64,000 nt of DNA from Trogon surrucura (Eukaryota > Chordata > Aves > Trogoniformes > Trogonidae): the NCBI GenBank assembly GCA_020746105.1, contig CM036617.1, positions 147,006,578-147,070,577 on the forward strand, written 5' to 3'. The notes under the pieces were generated by a model, which saw nothing but the letters and a program-made list of their open reading frames with translations, had not been told where the DNA came from and searched no databases. This document shows, in pieces, positions 37,701-47,980 of this stretch (the stretch's first letter is position 1; every line of letters starts with the position of its first letter). The translations under genes and the position numbers were made by a program.

Positions 37701-40068
37701 TGTTCAGGCTGGTAAATACTGGCTTTAGAAGTCTCGCACTATCTTTCTTCCATAGCTAGCCATCTTAAATAGTACGTAAGCAGTGTCACCAGGTAAACCC
37801 ATAGGACACACTTCTTCTCAAGGAAAACAAATGAATGCAAGATTTCCAGCTGTTTCAACATCAGGAACTGCAATATTTATTCTGGAAGGAGCAAACAACA
37901 GATGTGGTTGGATAGCAAGAGTTCATCTGGTTTTCAACCACACTTGAAATAAAACTCAATTTGCCATTATCATGTCAAAAGCACTTGATAAACGTCAGGA
38001 ATTTTTGGGAAAGCCTAATGTGTAAACCTCAACTTCCAATTGCTTACCCAGGTTAGAAGAGGCCTCACAGGACAAAATCCTTCATCAACATCTGTTAAAG
38101 CAACTATTAGCAAAAAGTGGTTTCCTCAAGTTGTGAAATTCACATGAACTGCATCTGTGATTCTCCTACTCCCTTCCCTCAGTGACAAGACTCCTCAAAC
38201 CTGTCACCCTGAGCTGCTCTTGCCAGGGATGTATCCCTGCAAATTCGTGAACAAGAAAGGTCCCGGAGCATGGAACTGTGTTGGCAGCGTCTTGCGGTGC
38301 TTGCTTTAAAAAAACCAAAGAGGGGTGTTTTTGTAAATAAAATGAGCATTAACACAACCCCATCTTCCGGTTGTGCCACGTCCAGCTGCCACTCTGCCTG
38401 TGCCAGGGAACACAGGGAGCCTGCTGCCAGCACCAAGGGTCCGAGGGCAGCACTTCCCCAACCCAGCCCACTAATACTCATGGTGCCACTTTTAAATCAG
38501 AGCCTTCAGCTTATTTTGTTGCCACTCCCCTAGACGATTTCCTTTAAAAACACAATGGAGGAGTGTTAAAAGGGATGCGCAACCCAAAGTCGCAGTTAGA
38601 TGACTAAGTCGTCACTGGAACTCCACGCCTGGGGGAATGAATGCTTTCTCCCCACCTTACCTAACCAGGCATTTTGTTAGCGATCAGACTGATGCAGTAT
38701 ATCACACCTGACTGACAGAAAGATCTGTAGAGATACAAACCTAGGGGGAGAAAAAAAAAAAAAAGGAAAAAATTTCTGGGTGAAATATGACGTAAATGGG
38801 CCTGTGCCAGGAGTGAATGTAGCTGTTAAATCTGAATATCTATTTCAGTCTCTCATTCATCCCTCCACAAAACAGGGAAGGAAGAATTCCATTATCTCCA
38901 TAATATTTGCTGTCAGCGACATTATTCCCTACTAGCAGGAGAGCCACACAGCTCTCCACTCCTTCACTGTGAAGTACACCCCTAACTTTATATCCAATTC
39001 TGTTTAGCTGTGTTTTGATTACTGTGTCTCCACAGAATCGACCGCTGCATTTTCTTTTCCTCTGCCTGTGAATGCATATCACTTCACACAAATGGATTTG
39101 ATCCTTGATTGTACCCAAGCATCATTTCCTAACAAATAAATAATTTAGAATAAAAATTTACTTCTGTTCCTCGTGTGCTGGCACTCTCACTTTTTAATCC
39201 CATAAGCTTAAGGACATCAGAAATAAATTTTTCAGGCTGAGGTTACAATTCATATATATACATACACTAAGGGTGCAAATTCCACATTCATTCTAAGCTT
39301 TTTTGCCTCCCCTGCGCTTTGGTGTCCTGTCCCTCATTTGAGGTATTTGTCACACATTTTTAAAGGCCCGTGTCATGCATGTGGGTCTTGGCAGGTTACG
39401 AGTTATAACCAGCAGCCTGTGTGACCCTTGCAAACCCACCTCTACCCCCCATCCGATTTCTTTTCTTCTTGCTCTCCAAATACCATCTTGTCTGCCCCTG
39501 CTGAGATACTGCAGAAATGTTCTTCATCAACATACAGTGTCATCTAACACATGGAGCCTGCCAAGTTTTCATGTTGTTATATCAGGAAAATATCCCTCAG
39601 GGGTAAGGGGAGAGGAAGAGGTCATTTTTCATCTATGGAAGAGTGAGTAACCCTTTTCCTTTGGGACTAAGAGGGTCTTAGTTTAACAAACCTTCTTCCC
39701 TGTCACACTGCTGCTGCTCACTTGCACACCACGACAGGCTCAGCAGCATGAGAGCTGGAGAATAAAGCATACTTGCAGGAAAGCAGCAGTCAAACTTGGC
39801 TTGGCAATGCTGAGATTCAAAATAATTAAATGCAGAATGGGAGAGAAGCCAAAAGCATAGGAGTTTCCAGCGCAGAGGAGGGAAATTTGTCTGGTTTCCA
39901 GGTGCCATGAGCAATCCTCAGAAGGCTCTCATCAGTTCAGAGGAAGCCCAAAACGTGGGTTCTTAGGTGAACTTTAGTCAAACTGTATAAATCTTCTGAA
40001 TCTTCAAAAAGATTCAGACCTGGGGATAGCTCAGAAAAAGGCTTATTCAGGAGTGGAGTACCTTTCTG
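31791..40068. other. unique noncoding DNA, about 8.3 kb
   Basis: No supportable gene. The part just after the CR1 fossil (31791-32500) has no recognisable protein frame and could be further decayed repeat. Minor tracts: T-run about 32529-32542, A-run about 32720-32733, (GT)n at 33229-33241, purine-rich stretch 34660-34692, A-rich stretch 38751-38772. A small hairpin GCTGATGC-AGTA-GCATCAGC lies near 34961-34980. Frames reach about 106 codons and show no domain. Confidence 0.45.
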
Positions 40069-40155
40069 AAAAAAAAACCACCCCAAAACCCAAAACCGAA
40101 CAGAACAAAACAAAAAAAAACCAAACCAAACCAAATCAAAAAAAAACACCCACCC
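40069..40155 (+). repeat. A/C-rich low-complexity tract
   Basis: Runs of A with CC, CAAA and CCAAACC units over about 87 bases. It ends about 58 bases before the 3' end of the CR1 fragment at 40213, which lies in the opposite orientation. Confidence 0.8.
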
Positions 40156-40212
40156 AACTTCTTTGGTATTTTCCATTGTAGGCAAATCAGCAATAGCACA
40201 GTTAAGCTTTCC

Positions 40213-40519
40213 ATAGATTCATAGAACAATTTGACTTGGAATAGACCTTAAAGACCACCTAGTTCCAATTCCCTGCCATGAGCAGGGACACCTCCCACCA
40301 GCCCAGGTTGCTCAAAGCCCCATCCAGCCTGGCCTTGGACACTTCCAGGGAGGGGGCTTCCACAACTTCCCTGGGCAACCTGCTCGAGTGTCTCACCATC
40401 CTCACAGTGAACAACAACTTCCTGATGCCTAATCTAAATCTACCCTGCTCCAGTTTAAAACCATTGCCCCCCGTCCTTGCTACATGCTTTTGCAAGCAGG
40501 CCCTACCCAGCTTTCCTGT
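40213..40519 (-). mobile_element. CR1 3' end fragment with ORF2 C-terminus
   Basis: On the minus strand, the frame 40495-40259 reads FKLEQGRFRLGIRKLLF, then LPREVVEAPSLEVSKARLD, which is the conserved CR1 ORF2 C-terminus. It is followed by the 3' UTR, whose plus-strand complement reads 'gagcagggacacctcccacc', and by the terminal ATTCTATG-type unit near 40215. The RT and endonuclease are absent. The 5' truncation point is close to 40519. This is an ordinary dead CR1 insertion. Confidence 0.92.
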
Positions 40520-40585
40520 GGGGAATTAATTTAATTTTCCAGATTTTTGAAAAGTTTGCAATGGTGGCCAAAAAAGATGTTATTT

Positions 40586-40620
40586 AAAAAAAAAATAAAA
40601 AAATAAAAAAAAACCCAAAA
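40586..40620 (+). repeat. A-rich tract
   Basis: Runs of A broken by single T, about 35 bases, located 66 bases beyond the 5' truncation point of the neighbouring CR1 fragment. Confidence 0.8.
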
Positions 40621-43600
40621 CACAACTACTCACCAGCCCTTTCAACTTATGGAAGAATCAGAGCTGTGGTGTGTCTCCCTCAGCCCCAGTCATTACCAAG
40701 GATAGCCTAAACTTTTTTTTTCCTTGGGGTACTAGCCCAGAAAGGGATTCAGTGGCTGAATGGATATTCATTTTGGCTGTGAACATTTGCAATGCATTTG
40801 ATATTTTCTCAGTCTTAAGGCTTAGGCTCTCCTCAGCTAAACACAAGGTAAATGAAGCCACAATACAAAATAAACCTCCAGTGGCCTCATGAAAAGTGGC
40901 TGCTGGTTGGTTTCATTTTCAGAGGCATCACTGATGACTCCATGGACAAATCCAGCCCAGTGGTACAAAGGACATTTTATGTGAAATGGTGCCTGGTGGC
41001 TTTTTGAAATGAAAACTGTGGAACACTTACCCTGCCCACAGGTCAGACTCCATAGAATTACACAGAATTAATACACACTAAGGTCCCATGGTATGAACTC
41101 CTTGTTAGCCTACTGACAATACCTGAGACCAGAACAGGTTAATTTTCCAGGACGGGTATAGGTGAAGGAAAAAAATGTTCCTCTCATTAAAGCTCTTCCT
41201 GAAACAGCAGAAAGTGTATGAAAATTGTTAGTCCTGAAAACCTTCAGTCAGTCCAAGTCAGAAACTGTGCTTCTTTCAGCTCCAAACCAGTTCAGCATTT
41301 GTGGCAGTATCGGCCTCTTATCCAAACCAAACCTCAGGCCTTATTCAGACTTGAAATTGTCCTCTTAGCTCACTTCTGTGACACAGCCTTGTTTGATTTA
41401 GGGACATTAGGCAATAACATCTTGTGAATAGTTGCCACTAGTGACCTGTCTGTAATGATGATAAGATAGAGCATGTAGAATGCTGCAGCTACTGCTTTTT
41501 TTGCCTCCCCTTTCATCCAAGTTAGGCAGCAATCACCAGAGGTGGTAAACACTGTATGCCCTCAAGTAAGGCTACAGAGGAATGTTTTTGCTTGGTTTTT
41601 CATGTCCCACATACAGGAACTGAAACGTTCCAGGAATTCTAAATGCATTTGAAAATTTCGTACAAAAAGCTGCAGAGCTTTCAAGACTTTTTTTTTTTCC
41701 CCTTCCGATTTCTGAATCGTCTTTTATAGTCTCAGAGATGACATGGACAGAGAAAAAAATATCTCAGTTAGAGATGGCCTCCAGTTCCTCAGTAACAAAC
41801 TGTGCTTTCTGCCTCTCTAATTACACCTGTGCAGATGCCTTGGGACACGGACTGGCCTTGCAAATCCTCCAAGTGATGCAAATCATGTCTTGCTGAATAT
41901 CGAATCGAGTCTCTGGGCATTACTCTGCAGTTCCCGGCCGTGTTTGTGAGGCAGAACCGCTTCATTTTGATGCCTGCAGGTTTTCTCATCCTGAGAAACT
42001 CTGACCAGCCAGTCAGTTAGAAAGAGTAAAAGAATACCATCCTTCACTCAAAGCATTTCTTTTTCTGCAAAGTACAGGGTAAAGGACAAAAAAACAGTGT
42101 AAGCAGCACATGCACATACATATATTACTCTGCCTCCTCCTGTCCTTCCTCTCAGTTCACGAAAACCCTTACCTTCTGGCAGGAGGAGCAAACTCATCTG
42201 AGTCAATCCATTTGCCGAGTCTTCTTAAGCACCTTCACCCAAACCACTCAATTATTTTTCCTTTTTTTTTCCTTTTAAAAAATAAAAGAACTTCTTGAAC
42301 TGCTTACAGAGTGGTAGAGGTTGGTAGGATGGCTAAAACAGCATCAGAGCATGTTTTCCTTCTTGGGTTTTGTTTTGTTCTTTTTTTCTCCAAAATCTCC
42401 TATTACCCTTCTGACAACTTTTTTAGATTGTGCCAATCAGAAAGCAAAGCTAATACGATGGTGAAAATACTCAAGCTAGTTTTCTGGAGAGAATAACAGA
42501 GTAATCACAATCAAGTTCTGCTGCACCTGCAGGCACGTTTTTTTGAAGTGCGGCTTACTGAAAAGTTTGGCGGACTTAGAGACCCTTGTTTTCCAGCTCA
42601 GCATCATCTGCCCCTGAAATGATTTCATCAGCTCAACTCAGACTGTTATCAAAATATCCAAACCAGGCTCTAGGTAGAGTGGTAACACCTCTTGCTCTCA
42701 CATTCACATTTTGTTTGCTTCTTACAGAACAAGCTTTCATCCTACTTTGCCTTCATCACAGTAAACTCTGCATAAGGAACAATTTTATGAGCAGCCTCAC
42801 ATACTTCCATTTCAGTTGTATTATTCCGTGCAGTAGTCCCCTTCACTCATGTATTGAGAAAGGCAGATACACTTCACGGAAAGAATTCACCCAAAATTTG
42901 AAATCCAGTCTTTGGGCAGGTTCTTATTGCTACTCCAGGCTGCACCCATCATGGACAGCATAAGGAAGAACCTCTTCCTTCTTTTTCAACCACAGCAACA
43001 AAAGGAAACAGCAGCAAATATCTCTTTACTTGCAGATACCAAGCAGTCATTCCCCCTGCATAAAAACAGAGAATGAAGCAGATGAAGGGATAGAGTAACG
43101 GAGCACATCTTCCAGTATACTGGATGCAATTAACAAGTGCCAAATTATTAAAAAAAAAACCCCAAAAAACAAACCACAAACCAAACCCTCTGGAAATTTA
43201 CAGTCGTATTCTAACAGCAGAGGATCAGAAGTTGTTGAGAAATTCTGCTCTCTCTCTGCAGAGGAATGACTGAAACTTTAAGATTTTTCTTTCTGCCTGA
43301 AATTGCAACCTGTTCAGAAAGTGTTTTTCACTGTAGGATGGACTTTCTCACTTTGGGGATGGGGCGGGAGGGAGGAAAGGAAAGTGGATCCTTGCTTTCT
43401 TCTACATAAAAATTCTCCTTACCTTTTACTTATTGTTAAAACTCAGCTATAAAAATTGGAAAAGCAGGCCCAAATTAGATTCCTTGAGCACTGGCAACAG
43501 GAAGAAAATTATCGTGTTCCCAGTACACAAAATACTAAATGAATGTTTAATTCTAAGAAAGTCCCACCGTTCAAAAAAAATATTTGAGAAAACATCAAAG

Positions 43601-44032
43601 CCTCCTATTACTTCAGAAATCCACACCAGATTCAAGCACCGATATGCAATTAAAAGAAAGAGCTAATTTCTGTAAGGAGGTGCTCTACTTTTCAAGATAT
43701 CTTTATGTAAGTGATTTTTTTTTTCTTCCAAATTCAAACCGTAACTGTATGTTAAGTGAAGAGTAAAATCTCTAGCTTGGCTTCAAAATGGCAATTTTAA
43801 GTCTCAATGACCTTCACGTAGCACTTTTGAACATCACATAAAAAAGATAAGCCTTTGAAAACTTTAAAATGTAAGTAGGAAATATCTGAATAAGTAATTA
43901 CGAAGGCTAAAGAGAAGAATGATATATGTTGTCACTAGGCCATATTCAGAGAAATATATCAGATATTGGAGAATCCGTTGATTCTTAAAAAGACTTGTAT
44001 TTGTACGAACATCTGTTGCAGGTAATGAGCAT

Positions 44033-44044
44033 ACGCATATGCAT
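44033..44044. promoter_or_regulatory. POU dimer (MORE)-like motif
   Basis: ACGCATATGCAT matches the palindromic POU dimer consensus ATGCATATGCAT at 11 of 12 positions. It sits in AT-rich unique DNA. One isolated match has low specificity. Confidence 0.25.
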
Positions 44045-44970
44045 AATTTCTATAACTCCTATAAATATAATGCTCACAGAACAGTAGTGATAAAGCCTCT
44101 GATTCAGCAAAGCACTTTGGTTTCAGAGTAATTAATCATCTGAAGTCCTGCTTAAGTCAACTGTGTCACTCAAGGAGTGCTCTTGAAAATAACTACATGT
44201 ATGCCATAAATAGATGTTAGTAGGGTCAAATCCAATTTTTTTAATCAATGGAAGTTTCAACACATTAGCTCTAACAACTGAGGATGAAGCTAATATGAAA
44301 TATTTTGGAAATAAGAAAACAGTTCTACACTGCTTGAATATGAAGAGATGAGTATTTCAGAGCTGCCTGTGGAATTTTATGTCTAAATTCCTGTGTAATT
44401 TAAAGAAGGGTAGTGTCTTCAAATACCCTGGGTGACTCTGGATATTTCAGCCACGATTCCTATAAAGTTAAAGTCAACACTGCTACGGTTGATTTTAAGG
44501 CACCGGACTCACCGTGACTTGTTAAACGTGCAAGTCACAGCCTCCCTAACATGAGACGTGTATGTGTACATGCATGATATCCTCAAGAACTCGATTAAAA
44601 ACCAGAGCCTGCTGAAACAACAGTGCCATTCATAATTTAAGGGTGAAAAGGAAAGCAAGAAGATCCCCTTCTGTTGCAGTTCAAAGCAGAAACAAATGTT
44701 GTGGTTGCACAGCTACTGCGCTGCTGCAACAGCACGCCACCAATAAGGGTACCAAAAAATAATCCACATTTCTCAGTCAGACGCTCCCACGTATAGCTGG
44801 ACCATACGGGCTTTTGGTAACAGTAGAACTTTAACAAGGTTAACTAAATAAGGTTTTAATTGTGACCTCTAGGGATGTCTAAGCCATGCTGCCTATCAGG
44901 GTTTTCTGCATGTTCCTTTTTAAAATTTTATTTTTACAAACTTAAAACTGTTCTGAAAATAATAAGTAGA

Positions 44971-45005
44971 TTAAAAAAAATTAAAAAATTAAAAAAAAAA
45001 AAAAA
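44971..45005 (+). repeat. A-rich tract
   Basis: Four A-runs separated by TT, the last of 15 A. No recognisable source element is adjacent. Confidence 0.8.
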
Positions 45006-45479
45006 GGAGAAGGAAGAATGCTCTAGTTATGGTTAATCAATACCTCCCACATGGGAAACTATAATATAAACTAAAATATAAAAAAGCAATCTAAACTCCT
45101 GAAAGAAGGACAGTCTATTATCAGCTCATGCACTCAACTCTATGTCTAAAAATCATGTCATCTTTTATACCATAAAAAAAAGCCAAGCAGACAGGATATC
45201 TCTAGTAACCTTAACAAGTTTTGAATGCCTTTACAGCGTGGGCTTAAATCTCCTGTACAAGGTCTGAGCTTTAAATAAAGTTAGGTTTGTTTTTGGTGGT
45301 AGAGATGTAGCTGCTTCGAGAGCGAAGATTATAGAAGAAAAACATTCCTCTTAATTCTAAAATGTAACAGACAAATTTTTTTTATACAGTTCGTCTGACT
45401 TTATTTGGTGAACTGGGACACTGAATTATTTCATTTGCTCATATTTTTCAAATTGTTGCCAAGAGCCAGACTTCCTTTA

Positions 45480-45521
45480 TGCAGTGGGAGCTGTACCTAT
45501 TTACACCGGCTAAGGAGTCTG
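45480..45521 (+). repeat. possible ancient amniote repeat fragment
   Basis: The segment TTTACACCGGCTAAGGAGTC, preceded by 'cagtgggagctgtacct', resembles the end of an old dispersed repeat common in turtles and other sauropsids (pattern TTTACACCAGCTGAGGATCTGG). It is only about 40 bases, and the family name is not certain. Confidence 0.3.
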
Positions 45522-45649
45522 TCTAATAATATTTTTGAAGAGACATGAATGAGCTGCACATAAAAAAGAATGCGAAGTAGTGAATATAAATTTTGCATGT
45601 GGGGACCCGGTTCTTTGATTTGGAAATGTAGCAACAAAACTTCATTCAC

Positions 45650-46350
45650 AACGGCAGTAATTAATAACTACAGCCCAGCCTACGTTCCAGTCTACCTGTG
45701 CCCAACGCGCCTCTATCTTGGGGCTGCAGAGGATTTAAGCCCAGACTAAACCCAGATTTTGCCTTTTGGTTAATAATTAGCATACTAATTCATTTTAATG
45801 TTTACAGCAAACACTGTGGCAATGCTGAAAACCCTAATTATAGAATCGATAATCATCCCCCTCTGTCCGAGCCAAGATGTTTATGGCTTCTACATAATCT
45901 CATTGGACTGCTTAGGTTTCTTCTCAGCCTCCTATTCTAAATATCTGAGGATCATAGAAGTGAGGTCATTTCATCACTCCTTGGGAGAAAAGGAAAGAAA
46001 AAACAACAAAAAAAAAAAAAGGAAAAAAGGGGAAAAAAAGCAAAGCGCCTGCTAAAATCTGACTTCATTTGATTTACTCTCCAAGACTGTTTTTTATTAA
46101 ATATGTTTGACTGCTATCTCTAATTAAATGTAGAATTAATTTTGGCAAACTAACCACAGATGCAGTTTATGTTCAATTTTATCAGACAGATTTATTTATA
46201 AGCTGTCAACTTCTTGAAAGACTTCATTTTGGAGCAGTTTTAAATTGCTAACAGTAGCTGTAAATGGGGCTACTGTTCTCTGGAAGACTAAAGAAGAAGT
46301 ATGCTATAAATGTCCATTCCATCTGCGAAGAATCATAAAACAATCACATT
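45650..46350. promoter_or_regulatory. candidate conserved noncoding element, TAAT-dense
   Basis: Homeodomain-type motifs are concentrated here: TAATTAATAA at 45658-45667, TTAATAATTAG at 45770-45780, CATACTAATTCATTTTAATG at 45781-45800, CTAATTA at 45834-45840, and ATCGATAATCAT near 45845-45856, which on the minus strand reads as a TGATTAT PBX-HOX-like core. After an A-rich tract come CTAATTAAATG and GAATTAATTTT near 46120-46142. There is no convincing coding frame. The texture is like known vertebrate conserved noncoding elements, but alignment to other species is needed to prove it. Confidence 0.4.
45988..46045 (+). repeat. A/G-rich tract interrupting the TAAT-dense block
   Basis: Runs of A with single G or C and a GGGG step, about 58 bases. 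It is low-complexity DNA that separates two halves of the candidate regulatory block. Confidence 0.8.
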
Positions 46351-46401
46351 CCTTTATTTTTTTTTCCTTCCCGCCCCCCTCCCCCCCCCCCCCCCCTCCT
46401 T
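46351..46401 (+). repeat. T-rich then poly-C tract (C16)
   Basis: A T-rich run passes into C-rich sequence with an uninterrupted run of sixteen C at 46381-46396. The complementary poly-G strand could form a G-quadruplex. Long C-runs are also difficult to sequence, so the exact length may be unreliable. Confidence 0.9.
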
Positions 46402-46439
46402 AGGACCTTTATTAAATTAGTTCAACTCAATTAAAAATA

Positions 46440-47350
46440 ACTTCAAAAACATTTCAGGGCCTTTTGTTTCAGGGAATACTTGGAACTCTCTGCACGGAAC
46501 GTCACCCTTTTAACTAATCCCTTTTGGGGAGCGGAGGAGAATAGTGGTATTGTGACTTCAGACAGTGCTTTCAAGGGTCTCTACTGTACCGAATTGAGGT
46601 CACCGCCAGACAATGCCCAACACCCAATAGCCATTCAGGCGTTCTTCACAACTCTATCAAACGTGTCTTTCTTTCTCGCGTGCGCTTTCTCTCGTGGCAA
46701 AGTCACAGGACAATGGAGAAAGCCTCCAGCACCATTTATGGTCACCATATTTGCACATGACAAAGTCTATTCTTCCTGGTTTGCCAATTCCGTGATAAAA
46801 AAGAATGAACCCTGGATAAATTTTCCCACCATTACAGTTGTTCAAACTTAGCTCAGATTAAAAACGGAAAACTCTAAAAACAACAAAAAGCCTGTCTAAG
46901 AACAGCAAGTGCTGTTTGAGAGAGTAGCTACTCCAGTCCTTGCTATTTTGGTATATAGGGAGAAGCAGCAGAGACGAAGTGGAAGATTAAATATGCTACA
47001 TTATAGGCTGCATATGTATGGCAGAATATGCAGTTTAGCGCAAAATGGAAACGAAGGCTAAAACAGAAGCTATTATTTTTCATCGTGTCGTTTGCCATTA
47101 GCCGCGTTAGAAAACTCGCTGTTTGAACAACAATGCAGAAGCTCACATGCACGATTTGGTTTTGCTTGGAAAGGTTTAGCTGCTTCACTTGCAAACAACA
47201 GCAGCAGCAAATCAATTACTGCGCATTTGCGCTGGTTACTGCTGCTATTTCTGAAGATGTACCTCAGAAGTTTTACTCCTTCGACAGATGAGGAGGAAAG
47301 AGAGACAGAGTGAGAATGTTGCACTAGATACGGCGAGCTTGCTGCCAGAA
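46440..47350. promoter_or_regulatory. candidate regulatory cluster, CpG-containing and octamer-like
   Basis: This is mostly complex, repeat-free sequence with more CpG sites than the surroundings (46490-46700 and 47080-47240). It has octamer-like motifs such as ATATTTGCACATG near 46748, ATATGCAG near 47025 and GCGCATTTGCGC at 47221-47232, an inverted repeat. Also visible is a CAGCAGCAGC run near 47200. A 123-codon frame (46480-46851) exists but shows no recognisable domain or start context of note. Its openness may be a by-product of composition. Regulatory function is inference. Confidence 0.33.
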
Positions 47351-47689
47351 AGATTTTTATTTTAAATATGCGCTAAGGATACAGTATTCTTCACAACCTA
47401 AAAAGATCTGAATGAAAATGTGCTGCTGTTTAAAAAGATTGTTTATAACCAGTACTTAACTTGACATTTGCACTGCCTCACCCACGCACCTCCAAAACAC
47501 ACACATCTTTTTTTAGTTAATCAGAAATCGTGAACCCCCCACCCCACCCCCGTGCCTGACAACAGGGAGCACAGCAACCTAACCTGCAGAGAGTCAAATG
47601 CCATTAAACTCATCGTTAGAGAATAATTCCAGAGTATTTGCCCTATAACGAGAAGACTTTTTTCCTTAATTTCTATTTCTGACCTTTAC

Positions 47690-47980
47690 GGCAAATTTTT
47701 CCCCCCCGTTTTGCACCACGCTGCTTTCGCGGCATTAAGCCGCCGCAGACTCCCGCCTTCCCTTCCCAAAATGCTGCAATCCCCAGCCTCGTGAGACAAA
47801 CCCCGTACGTGTTTGGAGCTGCTCCTGCCTCAGAAAGTGCTTCGCTTCCCCCGTCTCTGTCCCTCTCACCACTTGAAGGGAGGCAGCCATGGTGAGCAAA
47901 CCCAAAAGCTGTGCAGCTGCACCTCCCCACTCGCCAAAGGTCCCGCGTGCAGCATCGGACATACCTTCCGTGCACGATCA
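47690..47980. promoter_or_regulatory. CpG-rich patch
   Basis: CpG sites are frequent (for example TTTCGCGGC near 47727, GCCGCCGC near 47740, CCCGTACGTG near 47804), and GC content is higher than in neighbouring DNA. Frames open on both strands, as expected in GC-rich DNA, but none carries a known motif. It may be a CpG island promoter of a noncoding transcript, or simply a GC-rich segment. Confidence 0.3.

Larger units (their letters stand above)
40621..45479. other. unique noncoding DNA
   Basis: About 4.9 kb without a recognised exon or transposon. Small tracts: T-run about 41686-41698, A/C-rich 43149-43186, A-rich 44971-45005. A POU dimer-like motif sits at 44033-44044. Frames reach about 125 codons (42586-42963) and have no domain signature. 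Confidence 0.45.

Noticed and set aside
45988-46045. A-rich tract as retroposon tail
   Set aside because: The preceding sequence is TAAT-rich unique DNA with no retroposon hallmarks.
46480-46851. 123-codon plus-strand frame inside the candidate regulatory cluster
   Set aside because: No domain signature. A frame of this length is possible by chance in this composition. Reported as noncoding.
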